Made by a program: the position numbers and the translations under genes. From the NCBI GenBank assembly GCA_903933085.1, contig CAIZIN010000007.1:1-24028 (forward strand): a stretch of DNA of 24,028 nucleotides, written 5' to 3'. Each line of letters starts with the position of its first letter. Within the stretch, counting starts at the first letter, position 1. The stretch is from an uncultured bacterium. GTDB lineage: Bacteria > Patescibacteriota > Minisyncoccia > Phycocordibacterales > CAIZIN01. This document shows, piece by piece, positions 14,105 to 21,002 of this stretch. The notes beneath the pieces were generated by a model that saw only the letters and a program-made list of their open reading frames with translations, searched no databases and had not been told where the DNA came from.

Positions 14105-16033
14105 TTAAAAATCTATTAAATATTCCCTTTTTTTCCGCTCTGGTTTTTCTGGTTCGGCTTCAAAATATTCATCACCAATATCTCCAATGAATTCTGAAGG
14201 AATTCCCATTCTTTTCTCTCCAAAAATAGTTCTAATACTTGCGCAGGAAAGAAATACTTTCTTTCCTGCTCTTGTAACCGCAACATACATGAGCCTTCTT
14301 TCTTCTTCCTCGTCTTTTTCTTCTCCATCTCTTTTACTAGGGAATAGTCCATCTTCTAGTCCAGTTACAAAAACATAATCAAATTCTAGCCCTTTGGATG
14401 CGTGAATTGTCATAAGTTTAACTGCTGGTTTTTTTTCATCTACTTCATCTTGATCACTAGCAAGGGCTGTTTCTTCAAGCATTTTTTCCATTCCTTCATC
14501 AAGGAGCATCGCATCATATTTTACGGCCAGCGTCACAAGTTCTTTAATATTTTGAATTCTCTCTAGACCCTCATCCCCCTCTTTCATTTGATATGCCTCA
14601 ATCCCAGATTCCTTTAAAATAAACTTTACTACATCACTTGGTTTTTTGCTTGCGATTTCAGCTTGTAATCTTGCAATAAAACGTCTAAAAGTTGCAACAC
14701 TCTCTCCGGCTTTTCCGCCAAGTTCATGTTCTTTTCCTTCAATAATTTTTAACAGAGTTACCTTCCCTATTCCTCTAGGTGGAACATTCACAATTCTTGT
14801 TAAATCAGAAAGTGATTCAGGATTTAAAGCGAAGCGTATAAACGAGAGAACGTCCTTAACCTCCCTTCTCTCGAAGAATCGTGTACCGATAAGTTCGTAT
14901 GAAATTCCATATGATAGAAAAGCCTCTTCGATTGCTCTTGATTGAAAGTTTGTTCTGTATAGCACTGCAACACTTTCTGGTTTAATTCCTTTCTCAAAAA
15001 GATCTTGAGTCGTACGGGCGATATATCTAGCCTCATCATTTTCATCATATGCAGTATAAAGTGATATTTTTTCACCTTCTTCGTTTTCGGTAAACATGTT
15101 TTTCTCTCGGCGATTTTTGTTTTTCTTGATTATGTTATTTGCTGCGCCAAGAATAGTCTTTGTAGACCGGTAGTTTTGTTCAAGTAAAACTATTTTTGCA
15201 TCTGGATAATCATTTTCAAAATTTAAAATATTTTCAATATCGGCACCTCTCCAGCTATAAATCATTTGATCTATATCACCCACTACACAAATGTTTCGGT
15301 GACTATCAGAAAGTAATCTCGCGATTCGATACTGAACCTCGTTGGTGTCTTGGTATTCGTCGATGTGAATATATTGCCATGTTTTCTGATATCGTTCGCG
15401 TACAGCCTCATTGTCGCGCAATAACAGCATTGTTTTTAGAAGGAGATCATCGAAATCTAAGGCTTTTTCTTTTTTTAATCTATTTTCATAATGTTCCCAG
15501 ACATTTGCTACAACGGAGCGCATATAATCTCGGCCAGCATTATCTTTAAACACTTGAAAAGTCATTCCATTTCCCTTTTCTCTTGAGATAATTCCTAAAA
15601 TTTTACTTGGCTCAAATTGTTTTGGGTCCAAACCGTTGGCAACTATTCCTGCTTTTACTGCTCTTTTTGAATCATCACGATCAAATATTGTGAAATTACG
15701 AGTTAGTCCTAGAAAATGTGCGTTTTCTTTTAAAATATGGACACCAAGTGAGTGAAATGTGCTTACAAACGGCCTTTCCCTCATTGAAACAGGTCTATTT
15801 AAATCTGGATCATTAGATAATATTGCACTTACTCGCTCTCTCATCTCCTTCGATGCTTTATTTGTAAAAGTAATAGCCAAAATTGCTTCTGGGGCTACAC
15901 CAGATTTAACAAGTTCGGCAATACGTGAAGTAATTGTTTTTGTTTTTCCAGCACCAGCACCAGCAAGTATCATAAGTGGGCCTTCTTTATGAAGAGATGC
16001 TTCGTACTGGCGTTCATTTAAATTTGTTATCAT
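14105..16033 (-). CDS. pcrA: UvrD/PcrA-type superfamily 1 DNA helicase
   Basis: 642 residues, slightly shorter than typical UvrD or PcrA (about 720). It is a 3'-5' helicase of the kind used in repair and in replication restart. Motifs in order are the Q-motif LNERQYEA (5-12), Walker A GAGAGKT (25-31), Ia TFTNKASKEM (about 65-74), motif II DEYQDT (225-230), motif III GDIDQMIYSWRGAD (252-265), motif IV LEQNYRST (284-291), motif V VKLMTIHASKGLEFDYVF and motif VI EERRLMYVAVTRA. Motif III reads GDIDQMIY where GDDDQSIY is usual, a small deviation. The C-terminus ends soon after motif VI (PERKKREYLIDF), so the PcrA-type C-terminal tail is short. UvrD and PcrA cannot be told apart with confidence here. 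Confidence 0.93.
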   Translation of the reverse strand: MITNLNERQYEASLHKEGPLMILAGAGAGKTKTITSRIAELVKSGVAPEAILAITFTNKASKEMRERVSAILSNDPDLNRPVSMRERPFVSTFHSLGVHILKENAHFLGLTRNFTIFDRDDSKRAVKAGIVANGLDPKQFEPSKILGIISREKGNGMTFQVFKDNAGRDYMRSVVANVWEHYENRLKKEKALDFDDLLLKTMLLLRDNEAVRERYQKTWQYIHIDEYQDTNEVQYRIARLLSDSHRNICVVGDIDQMIYSWRGADIENILNFENDYPDAKIVLLEQNYRSTKTILGAANNIIKKNKNRREKNMFTENEEGEKISLYTAYDENDEARYIARTTQDLFEKGIKPESVAVLYRTNFQSRAIEEAFLSYGISYELIGTRFFERREVKDVLSFIRFALNPESLSDLTRIVNVPPRGIGKVTLLKIIEGKEHELGGKAGESVATFRRFIARLQAEIASKKPSDVVKFILKESGIEAYQMKEGDEGLERIQNIKELVTLAVKYDAMLLDEGMEKMLEETALASDQDEVDEKKPAVKLMTIHASKGLEFDYVFVTGLEDGLFPSKRDGEEKDEEEERRLMYVAVTRAGKKVFLSCASIRTIFGEKRMGIPSEFIGDIGDEYFEAEPEKPERKKREYLIDF

Positions 16034-16040
16034 CGAGATA

Positions 16041-16068
16041 ACTATACCATAGGATGGCGTACCATCCT
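16041..16068 (-). promoter_or_regulatory. pcrA promoter with an overlapping upstream inverted repeat
   Basis: An extended -10 box, TGG-TATAGT (16041-16049), ends 7 nt before the ATG at 16033. Just upstream lies a perfect inverted repeat, AGGATGG-CGTA-CCATCCT (16051-16068). It occupies the spacer and -35 zone, where an operator would act. No T-tract follows, so it is unlikely to be a terminator. Confidence 0.45.
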
Positions 16069-16105
16069 CGCAGACGACGCAGACTAAACGCAGACTTACG
16101 CAGAC
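16069..16105. repeat. Short direct repeats of CGCAGAC
   Basis: Four exact copies of CGCAGAC start at 16069, 16078, 16089 and 16099, separated by 2-4 variable bases (about a 10-nt period). They lie upstream of pcrA and next to the palindromic repeat at 16119. Confidence 0.8.
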
Positions 16106-16118
16106 CTGAATCCCGCAT

Positions 16119-16150
16119 TGTCATCCTCGGGTAATCCCGGGGATCCAAGT
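16119..16150. repeat. Half-copy of the palindromic dispersed repeat
   Basis: TGTCATCCTCGGG, then TAAT, then CCCGGGGATCCAAGT. It matches the left half of the element at 4917-4988 in both its ends and its hairpin. Confidence 0.7.
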
Positions 16151-16481
16151 TCGTATTTTAAAAAATCTTATTCGGAAACCGTTCAGTATTCCTTTTTGCG
16201 ACCGCTCCGCCACCCTGCCGTGGCTCGCTTCGGTTTCGCCGAAAACTTTTTGAGTACAAAAAGACCATGCTTTTAGGCTGCAAATGCTCGCAAAAAGTAA
16301 TACTTTCACTTCACATCTCTTCATTTTTTTGGTGGAGGTGGAGGGCTGTTTTTCACAGCTAGTGAAAAACAGGCTGTTGAATTGATGTGTCCAAAAACGC
16401 CTCAGCTCGGCTCTTTTTGGGCGCATGGGGTGCAAATTCTTACCCGGAAGAAGAGTTTGAGCACAAAATTTACTACTGGGC
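16151..16481. other. Non-coding-looking structured region, GC-richer than surroundings
   Basis: About 330 nt dense in inverted repeats. The outer arms are CTTTTTGCGA (16192-16201) and TCGCAAAAAG (16288-16297). Inside are GCCAC/GTGGC (16209-16224), TTCGG/CCGAA (16229-16243) and CTTTTTG-AGTA-CAAAAAG (16246-16263). Further on is CTGTTTTTCAC/GTGAAAAACAG (16346-16372). A minus-strand open frame (16121-16528) crosses it, but its product is low-complexity and mixed in character, and the frame also runs through the palindromic repeat at 16119. I do not call it a gene. It could be a dispersed repeat, a decayed gene or a structured RNA. Confidence 0.45.
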
Positions 16482-16510
16482 TTGCAAATGTAACACAAAT
16501 GTGATATGAT
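16482..16510 (+). promoter_or_regulatory. -35/-10 promoter of the small two-gene cassette
   Basis: TTGCAA (16482-16487), a 17-nt spacer, then extended -10 TGA-TATGAT (box 16505-16510). Transcription would start near 16517, giving a leader of about 120 nt, unlike the leaderless genes around it. Confidence 0.55.
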
Positions 16511-16544
16511 ATATAAGTAAAAGAACATTCAAATAAAGCTATTT

Positions 16545-16590
16545 TGACTGCATCTTAAAGGGCATTTTTGTGCTTTTTAAGATGCAGTCA
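16545..16590 (+). promoter_or_regulatory. Large hairpin in the 5' leader of the small cassette
   Basis: Perfect 15-bp arms, TGACTGCATCTTAAA (16545-16559) and TTTAAGATGCAGTCA (16576-16590), with a 16-nt loop. No T-run follows, so it is more likely an RNA-stabilising or regulatory structure than a terminator. Confidence 0.6.
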
Positions 16591-16636
16591 CAAACCAACC
16601 TGCCCAAAACAACAAACAATTGAAAGTGAGACACTA

Positions 16637-16834
16637 ATGAAATTATTCCATTATTTTGTGAGCTATTATTGGCTTGAAAACAACCGGTGGAAGCCGGCAA
16701 ATTGTGAAATTGATCGTGGTAGTGAAATTAAGACTGGTCATGACATCAAATCTCTGGAGGAGGCAGTTGGCCGTAATCGGGGATTAAAGGTCGTGACAAT
16801 TATGAATTTTATTCTTCTGCATGTTGAGGGTTAG
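16637..16834 (+). CDS. Small protein (65 aa), unknown function
   Basis: The product begins MKLFHYFVSYYWLENNRWKP. It is compact with no signal peptide. The opening 'FHYFVSYYW' looks like a beta-strand, and the end reads VVTIMNFILLHVEG, also strand-like, with a polar helix between. The frame extends upstream to a GTG at 16568, but that codon lies inside the leader hairpin, so I chose the ATG at 16637. A weak purine stretch (GAAAGTGAG) precedes it. It is the first gene of a two-gene unit, and its base composition is less AT-rich than the flanking genes. No family is recognised; it may be mobile-element or phage derived. Confidence 0.6.
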   Translation: MKLFHYFVSYYWLENNRWKPANCEIDRGSEIKTGHDIKSLEEAVGRNRGLKVVTIMNFILLHVEG

Positions 16835-16870
16835 TCGTAACAACAACAAACCACCTGAAAGGAAAGAGAA

Positions 16871-17089
16871 ATGAATACCTTTATTGGAATCTTTATTCTC
16901 ATCGTCTTTTTGTTTTTGATTGGCCTAATAGAATCGTGGCGCGGTAAATGCAAAAATTGTGGATCCTGGAGAAATTGGGTGAACGATTACGATAGCCATA
17001 AAGGAGACGTTTGTGGTACTAAGCGTGCCAGATGTTCAAAATGCGGTCATCGTGAGGTGTTCATTAAGGAGAGTTGGAGAGGTCGATAG
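16871..17089 (+). CDS. Small membrane protein with zinc ribbon
   Basis: 72 residues. A single membrane helix at about 4-21 (FIGIFILIVFLFLIGLI) is followed by a cytoplasmic zinc-ribbon-like domain: CKNC (27-30), a later C (48) and CSKC (55-58) with H60. Two CxxC knuckles point to zinc binding. A clear Shine-Dalgarno, AAGGA in GAAAGGAAAGAG, lies 7 nt before the ATG, a feature missing from most genes here. It starts 36 nt after the 65-residue gene and is followed by a terminator at 17143. The tail repeats the ESWRG motif found just after the helix (about 22-26 and 67-71). Function unknown. Confidence 0.7.
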   Translation: MNTFIGIFILIVFLFLIGLIESWRGKCKNCGSWRNWVNDYDSHKGDVCGTKRARCSKCGHREVFIKESWRGR

Positions 17090-17142
17090 CTTTGATTCAA
17101 TCAGGTAGTCCGACTACCATGCGAAAGCTAAATTGTCGGAAT

Positions 17143-17170
17143 AAACCATCGCTTGCGGTGGTTTTCTTTT
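17143..17170 (+). terminator. Intrinsic terminator of the small cassette
   Basis: AAACCATCGC (17143-17152), a TT loop, then GCGGTGGTTT (17155-17164) with one G-U pair, followed by TCTTTT. A further hairpin, GGTAGT-CCG-ACTACC, lies at 17104-17118. Confidence 0.75.
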
Positions 17171-17181
17171 GCTTCAAAACA

Positions 17182-17212
17182 AAAATGCCGAGCGTGTAAC
17201 GCTCGGCATTTT
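17182..17212 (-). terminator. Intrinsic terminator of the coiled-coil operon, possibly bidirectional
   Basis: Perfect 13-bp arms, AAAATGCCGAGCG (17182-17194) and its complement (17200-17212), with a 5-nt loop. On the minus strand TTTTTGTTTTG follows. Confidence 0.85.
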
Positions 17213-17232
17213 ATTGTATTTTGTATTATTCC

Positions 17233-17250
17233 TAATTCATAATTCTTAAT
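17233..17250. repeat. Inverted copy of the 5542-5559 repeat core
   Basis: TAATTCATAATTCTTAAT is the exact reverse complement of 18 nt in the heptamer repeat upstream of prgI. It lies just downstream of the 104-residue gene. Confidence 0.7.
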
Positions 17251-17255
17251 TCTGT

Positions 17256-17570
17256 TTACGCAAAGCTCTGCGATAATGCTAAACTTTCTTTTTTAATTTT
17301 TTCCAATTCTTCTTTTATCAGGCCTTCAAAATTCCCAACTTTTTGTTTTAAAAATGAATACGGTTTTTCAAAATCATCACCGGCATTATCTAATACGTCG
17401 CTAAGTTCATTTTTATCTTCATCATCCATATCCACCATTACTCGGAAAAGCACAGAACGGAAGATTACTTCATCAATCTCTTCTAAAATAGAATCCCTAA
17501 CAGCTTTAGGTAATTTAGAAAGACCAAAGGATTCAGCTATCATGTCTAAGTGTGAAGAGTTATTGAGCAT
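17256..17570 (-). CDS. Small acidic helical protein (DUF5663-like)
   Basis: 104 residues from the ATG at 17570 (MLNNSSHLD). The frame reaches 17588, but the inner ATG overlaps the upstream stop codon (ATGCTCAATAA), a typical coupled start, and GGAAG precedes it. The protein is helical and acidic: ESFGLSKLPKAVRDSILEEIDEVIFRSVLFRVM, then a Phe/Tyr turn (DDFEKPYSFLKQKV) and a C-terminal Lys/Glu helix. The 'LP...r...l.ei...i..rv...v...m...' pattern resembles the small DUF5663-type proteins of CPR bacteria. This is a recollection, not a search. It probably partners with the long coiled-coil protein encoded just before it. Confidence 0.65.
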   Translation of the reverse strand: MLNNSSHLDMIAESFGLSKLPKAVRDSILEEIDEVIFRSVLFRVMVDMDDEDKNELSDVLDNAGDDFEKPYSFLKQKVGNFEGLIKEELEKIKKESLALSQSFA

Positions 17571-19629
17571 TTTCTTCCGGATTAACATTGATAACTCCGC
17601 TCATTTCAGCGATGAAACTTTTGTTTTTGTTTTTTGCTCGTTTAACTAGATCGTCTACCAAGCGCCTATCTCTTTCTGGCAACCCTTCTCCTTTAAGTTC
17701 TGAAATTTTTGTTCTCTCTTTTATTAAAACTGTCTGAACTAAATTCTGGAATATAGAGGCTTTTTCCTCCGTAATTACCTTAAGTCCCTCTTGTAATCCT
17801 TGAAAGCCTAATTCTTGAATTTTCTCTAAACATTCCCTGTTTAAGTTTTCATCATTTAGAATATTTTGTAACTCATTAATATTTGCATGGTATTCACTTT
17901 CTGTTCGGTCGTATTCAGCTTTGTTTGAATTCGTTTTTTTGTTAAATGCTGTTGGCCACCATCCAGCAACAAGACTTCCAATTCGAGTTTGGGCAAGTTC
18001 ATGTTGAATATTTAGTTTTATTTGCTTGCCATACAAAGCTCTTGATTCTTCAATTTTACTTAAAATTTCAGTAATCTTTTCTCCAAAAATTCTTTTAACC
18101 TCAATTCTCAATTTATCTTTCTTTTCTAGGTCTTCTGTCCCTTCCCCCTCTTCTTTTGATGGAATTATTGTTTCTTCTTCATTTAACATTACTTTAGGTC
18201 TTCCTTCTTTGGGTAAAATTTCATTCATATCTATCTCAGCTACTTCTTCGGGGGTTGGTATCTCAGCCTGCTGTGTTTCCAATTGTGTGTTTTGTGTATT
18301 CTGAACCGTCGGATTACTTTCAGAGTTGATATTTAAGGTTGGGAGTATTTTTTCCGACATCGTACTTCTTATGTTTGCTAATGTTGGCAAACGATTAAGT
18401 TCGAGTTCTTTACAAGCTACAAGATAAGCTCTTCCAATTAGATCAAATTGTAAATGATAATCATGTGGGCCTTGTATCCCATCCTCTACGGTTTTGAGTG
18501 CCTCAATATATTGATCAAAAGTTTCAACTTTACTCATCGCTTCTTTAAGGGCTTCAATTTTTTCTTCATTAGTGAGTTTATGTTTTTCAATTTTTATTTC
18601 AGTTGATTTAGTTTCTTTTTTATCTGTATTCATTCTTTTTAAGACATCATCTCTAAATTGTTCCACAATAACCCACTCATCAGCCGGAAGGGCATTTTTG
18701 TGATTTATTGGATCAAGAAAATAAATACGAGCCTTATCGAGTATTTCTATTCTTTCTTCAGTCCCTTCTATTTTTTCTTGCAAGTCTTCAATTTCTTTTC
18801 TATCACCAAATTTCTTGGCTTTTTTTAATTGATCAATGAGAAAGTTTCTCCTATTATCTAAGTACAAAAGTATTTCATGTAATTTCCCAGCCCGTCGGAT
18901 TTTTTCTTCAGGAGAGGGTGAAACATTTCTTCGTTCAGCCATTTTTCTTTTAACAATCTCCCTAACTTCGATAGCTTCTTCCTCCTCTTCTCTCGTTAGT
19001 TCATTTTCTTTTGAAGGATATAGAAATGAGTTGAGAACATTTTTTAAAACTTCAATCCTGTATTCAGCCACTTTAATCCTTTCGTTTATTTCAGCTTTTT
19101 TAATTTTGTTATTTTCTTCTCTAGCTGATTTAATTTGATATCTTCTGTATTCATCAACAAAATCAATCATTTCTTCAAGTCTTTCAGTTCTTTCGTCTCC
19201 GTTCTCTGTTTTTTTAGAAATTATCTCTCGATTATCCTCAATCTTCTTATTTCTTATTGGTTCGGTTTTTGTTTTGTTAACGAGATCTTCGGTTGCTGTT
19301 TCTGTATTTACTTGTTCGATTTGATTGTTTCTAGGTTTTTGTTTTTTTTGGATTTTTTGTCGTTTTTTTTCAAACTGTTCTTCGACAGCTTCTGTATCTG
19401 GTGTACTCGCCCAACTACTTTTTGGCGCTTTACCTCCTTTTTTTGTTTCTAAAATCTGTTTAATATGATCCTCAGCTTCGGCTCCAATGGTTTTCCCCCA
19501 CGTTGCCGCCATTCCTGTTTCTAAGCCTCTTAAATCAACCAAGTCTGGTTTATCTTCACCCTCCACCTTCTCTTCGATTATCTGAAAAGGGGTTTGATCT
19601 AGTAATAAGTCTGTTGTTTTTTTTGGCAT
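17560..19629 (-). CDS. Long coiled-coil protein, unknown function
   Basis: 689 residues, no signal peptide or membrane helix, strongly charged. Residues 85-345 are almost all Glu/Lys/Arg/Ile helix (REENNKIKKAEINERIKVAEYRIEVL, REEEEEAIEVREIVKRKMAERR) and should form coiled coils. A Thr/Pro/Glu-rich linker follows (about 440-500). A second domain of about 190 residues contains ALYGKQIKLNIQHELAQTRIG, SLVAGWWPTAFNKKTNSNKAEYD and a final helix. The tryptophan pair in GWWPTAF is conspicuous. It may be a structural or scaffold protein. Upstream, on the minus strand, a TACAAT box at 19667-19672 would give a leader of about 30 nt; no Shine-Dalgarno is seen. It is coupled to the 104-residue gene. Confidence 0.7.
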   Translation of the reverse strand: MPKKTTDLLLDQTPFQIIEEKVEGEDKPDLVDLRGLETGMAATWGKTIGAEAEDHIKQILETKKGGKAPKSSWASTPDTEAVEEQFEKKRQKIQKKQKPRNNQIEQVNTETATEDLVNKTKTEPIRNKKIEDNREIISKKTENGDERTERLEEMIDFVDEYRRYQIKSAREENNKIKKAEINERIKVAEYRIEVLKNVLNSFLYPSKENELTREEEEEAIEVREIVKRKMAERRNVSPSPEEKIRRAGKLHEILLYLDNRRNFLIDQLKKAKKFGDRKEIEDLQEKIEGTEERIEILDKARIYFLDPINHKNALPADEWVIVEQFRDDVLKRMNTDKKETKSTEIKIEKHKLTNEEKIEALKEAMSKVETFDQYIEALKTVEDGIQGPHDYHLQFDLIGRAYLVACKELELNRLPTLANIRSTMSEKILPTLNINSESNPTVQNTQNTQLETQQAEIPTPEEVAEIDMNEILPKEGRPKVMLNEEETIIPSKEEGEGTEDLEKKDKLRIEVKRIFGEKITEILSKIEESRALYGKQIKLNIQHELAQTRIGSLVAGWWPTAFNKKTNSNKAEYDRTESEYHANINELQNILNDENLNRECLEKIQELGFQGLQEGLKVITEEKASIFQNLVQTVLIKERTKISELKGEGLPERDRRLVDDLVKRAKNKNKSFIAEMSGVINVNPEENAQ

Positions 19630-19705
19630 AATATAAAAATAAAAGAGTTTAGGGGTTAATGTGTATATTGTACTATTTTTATTGAATAAGTTTCATTTTT
19701 TTGCC

Positions 19706-19714
19706 TGTGGATAA
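19706..19714. other. Single perfect DnaA-box-like 9-mer
   Basis: TGTGGATAA, the reverse complement of the consensus DnaA box TTATCCACA, lies just upstream of the M23 promoter. I noticed no other exact copy, so this is not evidence for an origin. It could be a regulatory DnaA site or chance. Confidence 0.25.
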
Positions 19715-19719
19715 CTACT

Positions 19720-19747
19720 TTGACTTCTGCGTACAAAAGGCTATAGT
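19720..19747 (+). promoter_or_regulatory. Sigma70-type promoter upstream of the M23 gene
   Basis: TTGACT (19720-19725), a 16-nt spacer, then TATAGT (19742-19747). Transcription would start near 19754, almost 200 nt before the first standard start codon of the M23 gene. Confidence 0.6.
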
Positions 19748-19753
19748 TGATGT

Positions 19754-19900
19754 ATCAATAGACGCAAGATTGAAACCTCCGTGGCTCAGTAGAGCCATTT
19801 ACGAAAGAAAATCAGGGCTCCATTAGTACTAAAACAAAGGCTTATTTCTACAAAATTTACAGATTCCGACCCCCTCCCGAAGGGTATTTATAGTCGGAAA
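19754..19900 (+). ncRNA. Candidate structured leader or small RNA upstream of M23 gene
   Basis: About 150 nt between the promoter and the signal-peptide coding region. It contains a perfect hairpin, TGGCTC-AGTA-GAGCCA (19782-19797). It also contains a nested hairpin, TTCCGAC (19864-19870) with GTCGGAA (19893-19899), enclosing CCCT/AGGG. I do not recognise a known riboswitch. Part of it is also open in the M23 frame, so it may be leader, coding or both. Confidence 0.3.
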
Positions 19901-19945
19901 TATATATCAAAAATTTCAAGCTTAATAATAAAGCTTGCTTTCCTC

Positions 19946-20932
19946 GTGGTTATTTCGTCTAGTCCTTCTATTGCGCGGGCTGGTTTTTTTGATGTTGTTT
20001 CAAGTTGGTTTTCTGGAGATGCAAATGTTGCATTGGCCGAAGAAGGTTTTTCAGAAACAAAAATGGCACTATTAGAAGCTGCCGTAAACACAAATCCAAC
20101 CTCTACAACAACAATTGACAATCTTTCTATTGTTGATGGTAAGGCGCTTTTGAGTGAGGTTGGTGTGACTGGAACCATCGCTGATGTTGTGGATGCTCCG
20201 GTTTCAGATCAAATCTCTGTATACGTTGTTCACAAAGGAGATAGTTTGGCTTCTATTGCAAAAATGTATAATGTGAGTCCGAATACAATTAAATGGGCTA
20301 ATGATATAAAGGGGGCAATAAAAGAAGGAGATGTCCTTACTATTTTACCGGTTTCAGGTATTAAATATGTTGTGAAAAAAGGCGATACTTTGGTTACTAT
20401 CGCAAATAAATACAAAGCGGATGCTGTAGATATTCAACAGTTTAACGATTTAACTCCCGGAGTAGGGCTTAAAATTGGTGATACTATTATAATTCCAGAT
20501 GCTGAGCCAGCAATTGCCATTGCTCCTACTGTTAAAAAACCCACAAGCACTAAATCAACTTCTGGTTCAAGTGGCCCATCATTAACTGGATATTTCATGA
20601 ATCCATTGCCTGGAGCTAAAAAATCTCAAAGTATACACGGTCATAACGGAATCGACTTAGCTCGTGTTCCTGTTGGCACAGCCGTTCTAGCGTCAGCAAA
20701 AGGTACTGTTATTTTGGCAAAGTTTGGTGGCTATAACGGAGGTTATGGAAATTATGTTATTGTTTCTCATTCAAATGGTACACAAACTCTCTACGCCCAC
20801 TTGAATACTGTTTCAGTAAGTAAAGGTGATGTTGTTAGGCAAGGTCAAAAACTTGGTGGTATGGGAAATACAGGACGTTCAACAGGCCCACATTTACATT
20901 TTGAGGTTCGTGGAGCGAAGAATCCGTTCTAA
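19946..20932 (+). CDS. Secreted LysM-M23 peptidoglycan endopeptidase
   Basis: 328 residues from the GTG at 19946. Two LysM domains lie at about 92-137 (YVVHKGDSLASIAKMYNV) and 140-186 (YVVKKGDTLVTIANKYK). A Ser/Thr linker follows, then a C-terminal M23 (LytM) domain at about 225-325 with zinc ligands H233 and D237 (HNGID), H285 (YAHLN) and HLH at 316-318. It binds and cuts peptidoglycan in the wall and may help open it for the T4SS. The start is uncertain. Only 12 residues (..SSSPSIARA) precede the cleavage site, but the open frame continues upstream as YSRKYISKISSLIIKLAFL, a proper signal peptide, with no ATG, GTG or TTG. An AUU (19886) or AUA (19904) start, or a sequence error, is possible. 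A hairpin terminator follows at 20943. Confidence 0.88.
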   Translation: MVISSSPSIARAGFFDVVSSWFSGDANVALAEEGFSETKMALLEAAVNTNPTSTTTIDNLSIVDGKALLSEVGVTGTIADVVDAPVSDQISVYVVHKGDSLASIAKMYNVSPNTIKWANDIKGAIKEGDVLTILPVSGIKYVVKKGDTLVTIANKYKADAVDIQQFNDLTPGVGLKIGDTIIIPDAEPAIAIAPTVKKPTSTKSTSGSSGPSLTGYFMNPLPGAKKSQSIHGHNGIDLARVPVGTAVLASAKGTVILAKFGGYNGGYGNYVIVSHSNGTQTLYAHLNTVSVSKGDVVRQGQKLGGMGNTGRSTGPHLHFEVRGAKNPF

Positions 20933-20942
20933 ATTATTTGGG

Positions 20943-20981
20943 AAAAGGTCTGACCTTTTTGAATCCCTAAGGCCAGACCTT
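20943..20981 (+). terminator. Terminator hairpins after the M23 gene
   Basis: A small palindrome, AAAAGGTC-T-GACCTTTTT (20943-20960), ends in a T-run. Its AAGGTCTGACCTT (20945-20957) can also pair with AAGGCCAGACCTT (20969-20981), giving two alternative hairpins. Confidence 0.65.
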
Positions 20982-21002
20982 GAGGAGAATAATTTAAAAT
21001 CC

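Noticed and set aside
16121..16528. Minus-strand open frame of 135 residues
   Set aside because: It runs through a palindromic dispersed repeat and several hairpins, the product has no domain or signal, and it looks like a translated repeat.
19706..19714. DnaA box as sign of a replication origin
   Set aside because: I noticed only one exact copy, and there is no dnaA or dnaN gene nearby; a 9-mer can match by chance.
19775..19830. tRNA-like stretch (GTGGCTCAGTAGAGCC resembles a D-arm)
   Set aside because: No acceptor stem, anticodon arm or TTCGA T-arm follows, so it is better explained as a simple hairpin.
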